Assembly: GCF_000691525.1 (NCBI RefSeq)
Contig: NZ_JMDW01000003.1
Span: 1 to 64,000, forward strand
Origin: Mycolicibacterium neoaurum ATCC 25795
GTDB lineage: Bacteria > Actinomycetota > Actinomycetes > Mycobacteriales > Mycobacteriaceae
Length of the DNA stretch: 64,000 bases
Reading direction: 5' to 3'
Numbering within the stretch: the stretch's first letter is position 1; each line of letters starts with the position of its first letter. The position numbers and the translations under genes are program-made. The notes under the pieces were generated by a model. That model saw only the letters and a program-made list of their open reading frames with translations, had not been told where the DNA came from and did no database searches. Shown piece by piece: positions 8,198 through 16,524 of the stretch.

Positions 8198-9325
8198 ATG
8201 TATTCGCAGCCGCTGGCCGATGCCATCGCCGAGGCCGAACGCCTCGTCACCGAAGCCCCCTTCATCGAATCCGAAGCCGATCTGCTGGAGGGCCTGCAGT
8301 ATCTGGCGGGATGCATCGCGGCGTGCACGCATGTCGCGTTCGATTACGACCGCGAGCATCCGTTCCTGCACAGCGGAACCGGCCCGTTCACCAAGATGGG
8401 CCTGGACAACCCGGACACCATGTACTTCGGCACCCGCGTGCAACCGGGCCACGAATACGTCGTGACCGGGCGGCGCGGCACCACCACCGACGTCAGCTTC
8501 CAGCTCATCGGCGGTGAGTACACCGACGAGGTGGTGCCCGACAGCGAGACCGCGTTCGACGACCGCAAACTCGACATCGCCGCCGACGGCACCTTCGAAT
8601 GGCGCTTCACACCGGACAAGCCCGCCCAGTTGGTCATCCGCGAGGTCTACAACGATTGGTCGGCCCAGCGCGGTGCCTTCGCGATCGCCCGTACCGACAC
8701 CGCGGGTACTGCGCCGGAGCCGCTGTCCAAGGAACTGATCGAGAAGAGATTCAGCGTTGCCGGAAAGCAGTTGGTGCAACGGGTGAAGACCTGGCTGCAG
8801 TTCCCCAAGTGGTTCTATGACAACCTGCCGGTCAACACGCTGACCGCACCGCGGCTGACCCCTGGGGGGCTGGCCACCCAGTACTCCTCGGTCGGTCATT
8901 ACGACATCGCGGGTGAGCAGGCGATCATCATCACCCTGCCGGTGACCGATGCGCCTTACCTCGGGTTCCAGTTGGGCAGCCTGTGGTACATCTCGCTGGA
9001 TTACATCAATCACCAGACCTCGCTGAACGGCACTCAGGCCCAGGCGGATCCGGACGGCAAGATCCGCATCGTGGTGTCCGAGGGCAACCCGGGCGTGACG
9101 AACTGGTGTGAGACGCTCGGCCACCGCAAGGGGTACCTGCAGTTCCGCTGGCAGCGGGTCTCGCGGGAACTGACCGAGGCCGACGGTCCGACGATGGAGA
9201 TCGTCGACCTGGACGCCGTGCCGGCGGCATTGCCCTACTACGAATCGAACAAGATCTCCCAGGATGATTGGCGTGCGCGGATCGCGCTGCGCCAGAAGTT
9301 GATCGGCGAAAGAATGGTGGGTTGA
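8198..9325 (+). CDS. Conserved protein of the cholesterol locus (Rv3531c-like)
   Basis: 375 residues from ATG 8198, with GAAAGG upstream; matches the length I recall for Rv3531c. No catalytic motif is recognised. The middle (FDYDREHPFLHSG, FGTRVQPGHEYVVTGRRG) and the C-terminal half (YSSVGHYDIAGEQAIIITLP, GFQLGSLWYISLDYINHQTS) look beta-rich and resemble DUF1214-type domains. No signal peptide is seen. First gene of a three-gene unit with an SDR (2-base gap) and a sulfotransferase-like gene, under a KstR palindrome, so it should be induced by cholesterol. The function is unknown; a role in steroid side-chain or ring processing is inferred from regulation. Confidence 0.82.
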   Translation: MYSQPLADAIAEAERLVTEAPFIESEADLLEGLQYLAGCIAACTHVAFDYDREHPFLHSGTGPFTKMGLDNPDTMYFGTRVQPGHEYVVTGRRGTTTDVSFQLIGGEYTDEVVPDSETAFDDRKLDIAADGTFEWRFTPDKPAQLVIREVYNDWSAQRGAFAIARTDTAGTAPEPLSKELIEKRFSVAGKQLVQRVKTWLQFPKWFYDNLPVNTLTAPRLTPGGLATQYSSVGHYDIAGEQAIIITLPVTDAPYLGFQLGSLWYISLDYINHQTSLNGTQAQADPDGKIRIVVSEGNPGVTNWCETLGHRKGYLQFRWQRVSRELTEADGPTMEIVDLDAVPAALPYYESNKISQDDWRARIALRQKLIGERMVG

Positions 9326-9327
9326 GC

Positions 9328-10122
9328 ATGACCACGTCTGTTGGTGGACTGCTGAAGGACCGAGTTGTTGTCATCAGTGGTGTGGGCCCGGCGCTGGGCA
9401 CCACACTGGCGCGCCGATGTGCCGAGGAGGGTGCCGATGTGATCCTGGCCGCCCGCACCGTGGAACGCCTGGAGGATGTCGCGGGACAGGTGCGGGCGCT
9501 CGGCCGCCGGGCGTTGGCCGTCGGCACGGATATCACCGACGAGGACCAGGTGGCCAACCTGGTGTCGACCTCGATGTCGGAGTTCGGCAAGGTCGACGTC
9601 CTGATCAACAACGCCTTCCGGGTCCCGTCGATGAAACCGTTCGCCAAGACCAGCTTCGAGCACATCCGGGAGACCGTCGAGCTCACCGTGCTCGGCGCGC
9701 TGCGACTCATCCAGGGTTTCACCCCCGCACTGACCGAGTCCAAGGGCTCGGTGGTCAATGTGAACTCGATGGTCGTGCGGCATTCCGATCCCAAGCAGGG
9801 TGCCTACAAGCTGGCCAAGTCGGCATTGCTGGCGATGTCGCAGTCGCTGGCCAGCGAGCTCGGTGAGGCCGGGATCAGGGTGAATTCGGTTCTGCCCGGG
9901 TATATCTGGGGTGGGACGCTGCAGAGCTATTTCGAGCACCAGGCGGGCAAGTACGGCACGACGGTGGACGAGATCTACAAGGCCGCTGCCGCCAACAGCG
10001 ATTTGAAGAAACTGCCGACCGAGGACGAGGTGGCCTCGGCGATTCTGTTCATGGCCAGCGATCTGTCCAGCGGTATCACCGGGCAGACGCTGGATGTCAA
10101 CTGCGGGGAGTACAAGTTCTGA
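9328..10122 (+). CDS. Short-chain dehydrogenase/reductase (Rv3530c-like)
   Basis: 264 residues from ATG 9328, two bases after the previous stop. Classical SDR: a Rossmann start VVVISGVGPALGTTLARR (the glycine motif is degenerate, GVGPALG), NNAF in place of NNAG at 94-97, and the catalytic set Ser147, Tyr160 and Lys164 (YKLAK). C-terminal GQTLDVNCGEYKF is typical. It should reduce or oxidise a hydroxyl/keto group with NAD(P); the substrate is presumably steroid-derived because the operon is KstR controlled. The degenerate cofactor loop makes NADP versus NAD preference unclear. Confidence 0.87.
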   Translation: MTTSVGGLLKDRVVVISGVGPALGTTLARRCAEEGADVILAARTVERLEDVAGQVRALGRRALAVGTDITDEDQVANLVSTSMSEFGKVDVLINNAFRVPSMKPFAKTSFEHIRETVELTVLGALRLIQGFTPALTESKGSVVNVNSMVVRHSDPKQGAYKLAKSALLAMSQSLASELGEAGIRVNSVLPGYIWGGTLQSYFEHQAGKYGTTVDEIYKAAAANSDLKKLPTEDEVASAILFMASDLSSGITGQTLDVNCGEYKF

Positions 10123-10135
10123 TGGAGCACTCGAT

Positions 10136-11278
10136 ATGACACGCACCGACGTGGGAACCGTCGAAGATCTGCATGCATCGGCGACCAAGGCCTGTGGGCT
10201 CGATGATTTCGGTGATGACAGCGACAACTACAAGGAGGCGCTCGCCGTTCTTCTCGACGCATATCAGCGCGATGCGGATCTGACCGAGTTCGGCAGCAAG
10301 ATGCAACGCTTCTTCGTCAGGAATGCGTTGGTGGCCAGGCTGGTGTCGGAGGCGGCGTTCAAGCAGTACCCCCAGCACGCAGAGGTGCCGATCGAGCGAC
10401 CGATCTTCGTGACCGGACTGCCGCGCACCGGCACCACCGTCATCCACCGGCTGCTCACCGCCGATCCGCGGCATCAGGGCCTCGAGCTGTGGTTGGCCGA
10501 GTTCCCGCAGCCGCGTCCACCGCGCGAAACCTGGCCGGATAATCCGATCTTCGCCCAACTCGACGCACAATTCACCAAGGCGCACGAGGAGAACCCGGAC
10601 TACACCGGCCTGCACTACATGACCGCCGACGAGGTCGAAGAGTGCTGGCAGCTGTTGCGTCAATCGCTGCATTCGGTGTCCTATGAAACCCTGGCGCACA
10701 TCCCGACCTATTCGCGTTGGCTTGCCCAGCAGGACTGGACCAAGTCCTACCAGCGGCATCGCAAGAACCTGCAGTTGATCGGCCTCAACGAGCCCGAAAA
10801 GCGCTGGGTGCTCAAGAATCCGAGCCACCTGTTCGCCCTCGATGCGTTGTTCGCGACGTATCCCGACGCGCTGGTGGTGCAATGCCACCGGCCTGCCGAG
10901 ACGATCATGGCCTCGATGTGCTCGCTGGCCCAGCACACCACCGAAGGCTGGTCGAACAGCTTCTCCGGCAAGGTCATCGGCGAGGACTCCCTGGAGACCT
11001 GGTCCCGTGGGCTGGAACTGTTCAATGCCGAACGGGCCAAGCATGATCCGGCACAGTTCTGCGATGTCGACTATTTCGAGTTCATCAAGGATCCGGTCGC
11101 CGCGGTGGAGGGGATCTACCGCACGTTCGGGATCGAGTTCACCGATGCGGCACGCCAGGCCATCACCGACAGCCACGAGGAAAGCAAGAGGGGTCCGCGG
11201 GCGCCCAAGCACACCTACTCGCTCAGCGATTACGGGCTGACCGACGAGCAGGTCAAGGAGCGCTTCAAGGGACTGTGA
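10136..11278 (+). CDS. Sulfotransferase-family protein (Rv3529c-like)
   Basis: 380 residues from ATG 10136. The PAPS 5'-phosphosulfate loop is visible as FVTGLPRTGTTVIHRLL at about 91-107, and a later KRWVLKNPSHL segment (about 222-232) fits the 3'-phosphate-binding region of sulfotransferase family 3. Such enzymes move sulfate from PAPS to a hydroxyl; the acceptor is unknown. It closes the KstR-controlled unit with the Rv3531c-like gene and the SDR (13-base gap). Its TGA is inside the first arm of the large hairpin at 11277-11325. Confidence 0.85.
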   Translation: MTRTDVGTVEDLHASATKACGLDDFGDDSDNYKEALAVLLDAYQRDADLTEFGSKMQRFFVRNALVARLVSEAAFKQYPQHAEVPIERPIFVTGLPRTGTTVIHRLLTADPRHQGLELWLAEFPQPRPPRETWPDNPIFAQLDAQFTKAHEENPDYTGLHYMTADEVEECWQLLRQSLHSVSYETLAHIPTYSRWLAQQDWTKSYQRHRKNLQLIGLNEPEKRWVLKNPSHLFALDALFATYPDALVVQCHRPAETIMASMCSLAQHTTEGWSNSFSGKVIGEDSLETWSRGLELFNAERAKHDPAQFCDVDYFEFIKDPVAAVEGIYRTFGIEFTDAARQAITDSHEESKRGPRAPKHTYSLSDYGLTDEQVKERFKGL

Positions 11279-11325
11279 TTTCGGTGAGGATACGTACGCC
11301 GTGCGCACGTATCCTCACCGAAATC
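11277..11325. terminator. Bidirectional terminator hairpin between convergent genes
   Basis: Perfect 19-base inverted repeat GATTTCGGTGAGGATACGT (11277-11295) and its complement (11307-11325), with a further 3-base inner stem and a 3-base loop. It lies between two convergent genes and covers the stop codon of the sulfotransferase-like gene. There is no U-tract, as is common for mycobacterial terminators. Confidence 0.75.
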
Positions 11326-11337
11326 GCAAGAGAGAAG

Positions 11338-11817
11338 CTAGCCGTCGCCGGGGGAGGGGGCGCTGGAGAATTCCTCCAGGCAGCCCTCGGCGATGGCGTG
11401 CTTGATGCTGTCGGTGAGCCGGTGGCACGAGCGCGCCCGTGCCGGATCGCCACCGGACGCGCGGATCTCGTCGAAGACCGCGCAGCGCTTGGTCGCCGCC
11501 GAATTCCACTGCACCGACGTGTGTTCGGTGCCCAGCTTCTTGACCTGCACGGTGGCATGACAGTATCGGCAGTCCACCGAGGCCAACCCGGAGGTCAGAT
11601 ACCGCTGCTTGTCCCGCTCGGTAGCTTCGTGCACCGCCGCCGCCCGGAGCGGATCGGAACTGAAATCCGGTGCCTTGGACCAGTTCCCGGTACTCGGCCG
11701 GGGAGCCGGGTGGTGGTCGTGGTCGTCCTCGTCGTCGTGTCCGCCGTGCAGGAGCAGCATGGAGCGGGCCAGATCATCGACATCTGGTGTTCCGGCCCGC
11801 TCGTCATGCGTGGTCAT
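11338..11817 (-). CDS. Conserved hypothetical protein (Rv3527-like)
   Basis: 159 residues. The N-terminal part is acidic and histidine-rich (GGHDDEDDHDHHP at about 25-37), suggesting metal binding or a flexible tail. The core holds four cysteines: CRYC near residue 83, one near 112 and one near 130, so a structural metal site is possible. The ATG at 11817-11815 overlaps the kshA stop (TGATG), so it is translated with kshA. From memory Rv3527 holds the same position next to Rv3526 (kshA). No function is known; a helper role for KshA is only a guess. Confidence 0.78.
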   Translation of the reverse strand: MTTHDERAGTPDVDDLARSMLLLHGGHDDEDDHDHHPAPRPSTGNWSKAPDFSSDPLRAAAVHEATERDKQRYLTSGLASVDCRYCHATVQVKKLGTEHTSVQWNSAATKRCAVFDEIRASGGDPARARSCHRLTDSIKHAIAEGCLEEFSSAPSPGDG

Positions 11818-13004
11818 CAGCTCGGCTGAGCCGGTTCTTTTTGCGGCTCACCCTGTTCGGCGGCATCGCGCTCGGCGGCGTCCTGCTGCAGCTTCAGGTT
11901 TTCCTCGACCTCGACATGCCACTTCTCGTTGGCGATGGTGGTGTCGACCTCCATCTCGAAGCGGTCGGTCATATCGGGGGTCACGTCGGCGACGTCGACG
12001 TAGAACTGCTGATACCAGCGGCGCATCTGATAGACGGCGCCGTCCTCCTCGACCAGCAGCGGGTTGTCGATCCGGGTCTTGTGCTTCCAGATCTCGACAT
12101 CCTGCAGGAACCCCTTGGAAACACCCTCGGTGAAGACGCGGGCGAGCTTGTCGGTGGTCTTCTCGTCGAGCCCCTTGGGCTTTTCGACGATGACGCCCCA
12201 CTGCAGCACGAAGGAGTTCTGGCTGACCGGGTAATGGCAGTTGATCAGGATGGACTCGGCCTTGAACCCGCCGTAGTTGTTGTGCAGCCAGTTGATCATG
12301 AACGACGGACCGAAGTAGGACGCCTCGGAATCCAGGTGCGCCTCACCGTAGGTGGTGCCGAGGTCGTTGACATCCGGACGGCCGACGTTGTGCAGGTACT
12401 GGCTGGCGATGTGGCCCTCGAAGACATTCTTGAAGTACGTCGGCAACCCGTAGTGGATGTAGAAGAAGTGCGCCATGTCTGTGACGTTGTCGATGATCTC
12501 GCGGCAGTTGGAGCCCTCGATGAGCATCGTGTTCCACCGCCAATCGGTCCAGTCGTCGCTGGCGAACTCGGGGATCTCCGGGATCCGCACCTCGGGCTGC
12601 GGTGGGTTGCCCTCGTGGTCATGCCAGACGAACAGCAGCCCGCCGCGCACATCGGTGTGCCAGGCCCGGGTGCGGGCCAGGCGCGGTGTGCGCTTGGCGT
12701 AGGGGACGAGCTTGCACTTGCCGTCGCCGCCCCAGCGCCAGTCGTGGAACGGGCAGGCCACGGTGTCGCCCTTGATCGAGCCCTGGGCGAGGTTGCCGCC
12801 CATATGCCGGCAATAGCCATCGAGAACTTTGAGTTCGCCTTCCGAATCGGCGAAGACGACGAGCATGGTCCCGAAGATCTCCACCCCGTGCGGCTTGCCG
12901 TCGAGGTAGTCCTTCACCGGTCCCAGGCAGTGCCAACCGCGCGCATAGCGGTCTGGCAGGTCGCCGGTGTCGATCTCGCGAATGCCGGCTGTCTCGGTAG
13001 TCAC
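11817..13004 (-). CDS. kshA: 3-ketosteroid 9-alpha-hydroxylase, oxygenase subunit
   Basis: 395 residues. The Rieske [2Fe-2S] site is Cys65/His67 (GYCRHMGG) and Cys84/His87 (CPFHDW). The mononuclear iron ligands include His179 and His184 (DMAHFFYIH). KshA with the reductase KshB hydroxylates C9 of androstadienedione-type steroids, which leads to ring B opening; KshB is not in the window. The gene lies under the KstR palindrome 13035-13048 and is followed by the overlapping Rv3527-like gene. Length and motifs agree with Rv3526. The C-terminus is charged and low-complexity (DAAERDAAEQGEPQ). Confidence 0.96.
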   Translation of the reverse strand: MTTETAGIREIDTGDLPDRYARGWHCLGPVKDYLDGKPHGVEIFGTMLVVFADSEGELKVLDGYCRHMGGNLAQGSIKGDTVACPFHDWRWGGDGKCKLVPYAKRTPRLARTRAWHTDVRGGLLFVWHDHEGNPPQPEVRIPEIPEFASDDWTDWRWNTMLIEGSNCREIIDNVTDMAHFFYIHYGLPTYFKNVFEGHIASQYLHNVGRPDVNDLGTTYGEAHLDSEASYFGPSFMINWLHNNYGGFKAESILINCHYPVSQNSFVLQWGVIVEKPKGLDEKTTDKLARVFTEGVSKGFLQDVEIWKHKTRIDNPLLVEEDGAVYQMRRWYQQFYVDVADVTPDMTDRFEMEVDTTIANEKWHVEVEENLKLQQDAAERDAAEQGEPQKEPAQPS

Positions 13005-13034
13005 GGTGGGCCTCCCGTATCTGGTCTCTCTAAC

Positions 13035-13048
13035 TAGAACACGTTACA
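13035..13048. promoter_or_regulatory. KstR operator of kshA
   Basis: TAGAACACGTTACA fits TnnAACnnGTTnnA exactly, 31 bases before the kshA start codon and on the far side from the lipoprotein gene. Confidence 0.9.
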
Positions 13049-13167
13049 GTTTTGACCCGGCACTGCGCAATGCAACCGCGCCAACAGCCGTTTTGTGCTC
13101 TTGATCGGTCGGAATGCGGCTCGGCTCGAGATATCGCCAGATGCGCCCGGCTCTACCGGGCGCCGAA

Positions 13168-13779
13168 TCAGTTGTCGTCCTGCAGACCGGAGCGCAGCGC
13201 GATCTGCTGCATCTTGCCGACGGTGGTCACGTAACCGTCGGTGGTGGCGTCGCCGCCCGCGCTCTGGAACTCCAGGCGCGCCAGCGCGCGACCCTGGGTG
13301 AACATCAGCACGGTGATGTCCTTGGCCTCGTCCGGATCGGCGCCACGCACCATCACGCTGTCCGGCCCCACCCCGCCCGGCACCGGGTTTCCGGTCACCC
13401 TGCTGCCCAGCGTGCCCCGCGCTTCCTTGAGTGCGGTGGCGGCGGTGCCCGGGTTGTCATAGACGAGGATCGTCGAGCTGATGGCGCGGGTGTCCTCGGC
13501 GTTGACGAAGAACGCGCTCGCCCCCGGTAGCCCGCCGGGTGAGGCTTCGATATGCCGCTCGGTGAAGGTGTCCTCGGCGTCACTGAGATCGGCGGCGGTC
13601 ACCAGCAGCCGGGTGTAATCGGTGGCCTGCGCGGGCGCACTGGTGGTGGGTGTGGCGCTGGTGGTGAATGCGGGCAGGGTCGGCGCAGCGCTACTCGGGG
13701 CACCCGGCTGGCTGGGAGCGCAGGCGGAGAGGCCGACAGCGAGCAGTGCGGCAGCGACTACATGTGATCGGGACAACAT
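13168..13779 (-). CDS. Putative secreted lipoprotein
   Basis: 203 residues from ATG 13779; the longer ORF upstream adds a non-signal sequence. Residues 1-20 form a lipoprotein signal peptide ending LSAC with lipidated Cys20. A Ser/Thr/Pro/Ala linker follows to about residue 55, then a globular domain of about 145 residues (DYTRLLVTAADLSDAEDTF onward) resembling mycobacterial extracellular sensor/lipoprotein domains. No enzyme motif is visible. It is not obviously KstR-controlled: kshA is downstream on the same strand with its own operator, and the KSI-like gene lies upstream. Function unknown. Confidence 0.8.
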   Translation of the reverse strand: MLSRSHVVAAALLAVGLSACAPSQPGAPSSAAPTLPAFTTSATPTTSAPAQATDYTRLLVTAADLSDAEDTFTERHIEASPGGLPGASAFFVNAEDTRAISSTILVYDNPGTAATALKEARGTLGSRVTGNPVPGGVGPDSVMVRGADPDEAKDITVLMFTQGRALARLEFQSAGGDATTDGYVTTVGKMQQIALRSGLQDDN

Positions 13780-13847
13780 CAATTCGAGACACCTAGCGGA
13801 CGAAATCGCTGCCCAGCCTACGCGATAGGCCGCGTCACACCCGGCCG

Positions 13848-14249
13848 TCACACCCGTTGTGCGCTGGCGGTCGCCTTGTCCACTTCCCAGTAGGCGCGCA
13901 GCGCAGCAATCTTGCCCTCGGCGTTCACGCGATAGGTGAACACGCCCTCTGCCACCACGCGGTAGCCGCCGGCGACGATGACGATATGCCCGACGTTCGC
14001 CTCCTCGTCACCGCAGACATAGGTCCTCTCAAAGTGGAATTCGAGCTGACTCGGGGCGATCGCCTTGTCGAAGAACGCCGCGATCGCTTCTCGCCCGCGA
14101 TGGCCGGTGCCGTCCGGGTCGAAATGCGACGGCCCGATCGGATCCTCGACGATGGCGTCATCGGCGAACAACGCCAGCCAGGCGTCCTTGTCGCGGGCGA
14201 CGGCCGCCTCCCGCGACCGCCGGCCCGCCAGCGTCACCGGTGCGGTCAC
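13848..14249 (-). CDS. Nuclear transport factor 2/ketosteroid-isomerase-like protein
   Basis: 133 residues from GTG 14249, which overlaps the ltp3 stop (GTGA). The SnoaL/NTF2 fold is suggested by DKDAWLALFADDAIVEDPIGPS, then GREAIAAFFDKAIAP and the C-terminal strand KIAALRAYWEVDKA. Such proteins may isomerise or dehydrate steroid-like substrates or simply bind them. An Asp pair (DDAIVEDP) sits where catalytic acids occur in ketosteroid isomerases, but this cannot be confirmed by eye. It is the last gene of the DUF35-ltp4-ltp3 unit, therefore likely induced with it. Confidence 0.78.
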   Translation of the reverse strand: MTAPVTLAGRRSREAAVARDKDAWLALFADDAIVEDPIGPSHFDPDGTGHRGREAIAAFFDKAIAPSQLEFHFERTYVCGDEEANVGHIVIVAGGYRVVAEGVFTYRVNAEGKIAALRAYWEVDKATASAQRV

Positions 14250-15421
14250 CTGCTCGGCTTGTCCGCTCCGACCACCCACATGGAGTAGTACTGCGCCCCA
14301 CCGCCGTAGGCGTGACCCAGCGCCTTGCGGGCACCCGGCACCTGATGATCGCCGCCCTTGCCCATCACCTGGATGGCCGATTCGGCGAACCGGATCATGC
14401 CGGAAGCGCCGATCGGATTCGACGAGAGCACACCGCCGGAGGCGTTGAACGGAATGCGCCCGCCGATCGCGGTCTCACCGGCCTCGGTGAGCTTCCAGCC
14501 CTCACCCTCGGGGGCGAAGCCCAGGCTCTCCAGCCACATCGGCTCGTACCAGGAGAACGGGACGTACACCTCGGCGGCGTCGATCTCGTCGATCGGTGAG
14601 GTGATACCGGCATCACGCCACAGCGCGGCCGCGGCATCGCGGCTGGCCTGCGGATTGACCTGATCGCGACCGGCGTAGGCCAGCGGCTCGGTACGCAGCG
14701 CGGTGGCGTGGATCCACGCCACCGGATTGCCGTTGGCCAGGTGCGCCTCGGCGGCCTCCTCGTTGCCGATCACCAGGGCCGCCGCACCGTCGGAGGACGG
14801 GCAGGTCTCGTCATAGCGGATCGGGTCCCACAGCATCGGGGACTGCATCACCTTCTCGACGGTGATATCGGGCTGATGCAGATGCGCCAACGGGTTCTTG
14901 GCCCCGTTGAGGCGGTCCTTGACGGCCACGATCGCCCCGATGTGGTTGGGTGCCCCGGAGCGGCGGATATAGGCACGGATGTGCGGGGCGAAGTATCCGC
15001 CGGCGCCGGCGCCGACCGGCTTGGTGAACGGCACCGGAATGCTCAACGCCCACATGGCATTCGATTCCGACTGCTTCTCCCAGGCCATCGTCAGCACGCG
15101 CTTGTATTTGCCCGACTGCACCAGGCTGGCTGCGACGATCGCGGTCGACCCGCCCACCGAACCGGCGGTGTGCACCCGGATCAGCGGCTTGTTGGTCGCC
15201 CCGGTCGCATCGGCCATGAACAGCTCGGGCATCATCACGCCCTCGAAGAAGTCGGGCGCCTTGCCGACCACCACGGCGTCGATATCGTCGAACGTGCAAC
15301 CGGAATCAGCCAGCGCACGGTCGATCGCCTCGCGCACCAGGCCGTTCATCGACACATCGTGGCGCTTGGCGACGTACTTCGTCTGCCCGGTGCCCAGCAC
15401 CGCGGCCAGCTGACCTGCCAC
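14246..15421 (-). CDS. ltp3: Lipid-transfer/thiolase-like protein Ltp3
   Basis: 391 residues, thiolase superfamily (SCP2-thiolase branch), near the 394 I recall for Rv3523. The loop that carries the nucleophilic Cys in thiolases reads HTAGSVGGS at 84-92 and has no Cys. The C-terminal block NASGGVLSSNPIGASGM replaces the usual GHPxGATG His by Asn. It is therefore not a standard thiolase; relatives such as Ltp2 act as retro-aldolases with a DUF35 partner on steroid CoA esters. The gene is three bases from ltp4 and two genes from a DUF35 gene, fitting such a complex. Confidence 0.88.
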   Translation of the reverse strand: MAGQLAAVLGTGQTKYVAKRHDVSMNGLVREAIDRALADSGCTFDDIDAVVVGKAPDFFEGVMMPELFMADATGATNKPLIRVHTAGSVGGSTAIVAASLVQSGKYKRVLTMAWEKQSESNAMWALSIPVPFTKPVGAGAGGYFAPHIRAYIRRSGAPNHIGAIVAVKDRLNGAKNPLAHLHQPDITVEKVMQSPMLWDPIRYDETCPSSDGAAALVIGNEEAAEAHLANGNPVAWIHATALRTEPLAYAGRDQVNPQASRDAAAALWRDAGITSPIDEIDAAEVYVPFSWYEPMWLESLGFAPEGEGWKLTEAGETAIGGRIPFNASGGVLSSNPIGASGMIRFAESAIQVMGKGGDHQVPGARKALGHAYGGGAQYYSMWVVGADKPSR

Positions 15422-15423
15422 TG

Positions 15424-16479
15424 TTATTTCCCTTCCAGGACGGCGACGAGGTTCTGTTGCAACGCAGGGCCACTGGTGGCGTGCGCCAGGACGCGCTGCG
15501 CGGAACCGTCGAAGATGTGTTGGGCGGCAAAGCCGATGCGCTCTAGACCCGCCGAGAACATCGGGTTGGCCGCCAGGGTGCCGCCGGACGGATTGACCTT
15601 GGTGTTGGAGCCGAGTCCGATGGCCTCGGTCAGGATCAGCTGCTGATGGGTGAACGGGGCGTAGATCTCGGCGATGTCGATCGAGCCCGTGTCACCTCCG
15701 GTGGCCGCCTTCGCCGAGGCCGCCGTGGACGGCGATGTGGTCAGATCGCGGGCACCCAGGATCGGGGTTTCGATGCGGTGCTCGATACCGGTGATCCAGG
15801 CCGGGTTCTCGCGCAGTTCGCGGGCCCTGTCACCGGCGGCCAGCACGATCGCCGACGCGCCGTCGGTGATCGGGGCGATATCGTGGCGACGCAGCGGATC
15901 GGCGAAGTACGGCTGCGACAGCAGGTCGGCCACGCTGCTGGTGACCTCGTGCCGATCGGTCCGGCCGCCCGCGGCGTAGGAATCCAGCGCCACCTGGGCC
16001 ATCTGCTCCTCGGACCACTTGCCGGCATCCAGGCCGGCGCGGGCCTGCAGGCCCGCCATCGACACCGAGTCCGGCCACAGCGGGGCCACGGTGTACGGAT
16101 CGGTCTGCAGCGCGAGAACCCGGCGTAGGGTGCCCGCCGAGGACTTGCCGAAGCCGTATACCAGCGCGGTCTCGACCTGCCCGGTGAGCAGTTTGATATA
16201 GGCCTCGTACAGCGCCCATGCCGCATCCATCTCGACATGCGATTCGTTGATCGGCGGGATCGCGCCGATCGAGTCGATCGCCGAGATGAACGAGAAGGCG
16301 CGACCGGCAAGGTAATCCGAGGATCCCGAGCACCAGAAGCCGATATCGGTCTGCTTGAGCCCGAGTTCGGAATAGAGCTGGTGGAAGCACGGCATCAGCA
16401 TCTCGACGCCGTTGGTGGTGCCGTCGGTGCGGCGGACGTGGGGCGCGTGTGCGAAGCCCACCACTGCGATATCTGTCAT
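15424..16479 (-). CDS. ltp4: Lipid-transfer/thiolase-like protein Ltp4
   Basis: 351 residues from ATG 16479; an upstream ATG at 16512 adds 11 residues that look non-native. Thiolase fold: MTDIAVVGFAHAP start, GAIPPINESHVEMDAAWAL where the nucleophile loop should be (no Cys there), and NPSGGTLAANPMFSAGLERIG at the C-terminus, lacking the His of the GHPxGATG motif. It probably pairs with Ltp3 as a heteromer, as found for other steroid thiolase/aldolase pairs. Likely cytoplasmic action on CoA thioesters of the sterol side chain. Length agrees with Rv3522 (about 354). Confidence 0.86.
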   Translation of the reverse strand: MTDIAVVGFAHAPHVRRTDGTTNGVEMLMPCFHQLYSELGLKQTDIGFWCSGSSDYLAGRAFSFISAIDSIGAIPPINESHVEMDAAWALYEAYIKLLTGQVETALVYGFGKSSAGTLRRVLALQTDPYTVAPLWPDSVSMAGLQARAGLDAGKWSEEQMAQVALDSYAAGGRTDRHEVTSSVADLLSQPYFADPLRRHDIAPITDGASAIVLAAGDRARELRENPAWITGIEHRIETPILGARDLTTSPSTAASAKAATGGDTGSIDIAEIYAPFTHQQLILTEAIGLGSNTKVNPSGGTLAANPMFSAGLERIGFAAQHIFDGSAQRVLAHATSGPALQQNLVAVLEGK

Positions 16480-16524
16480 GTCAGGTCCTTTGCTCTTCGC
16501 GCAAGCGCTCATCGGCGGGCACCT

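Noticed and set aside
11670..13037. 455-residue open frame opposite kshA
   Set aside because: Antisense shadow of kshA and its neighbour; Rieske and iron-ligand motifs are on the minus strand.
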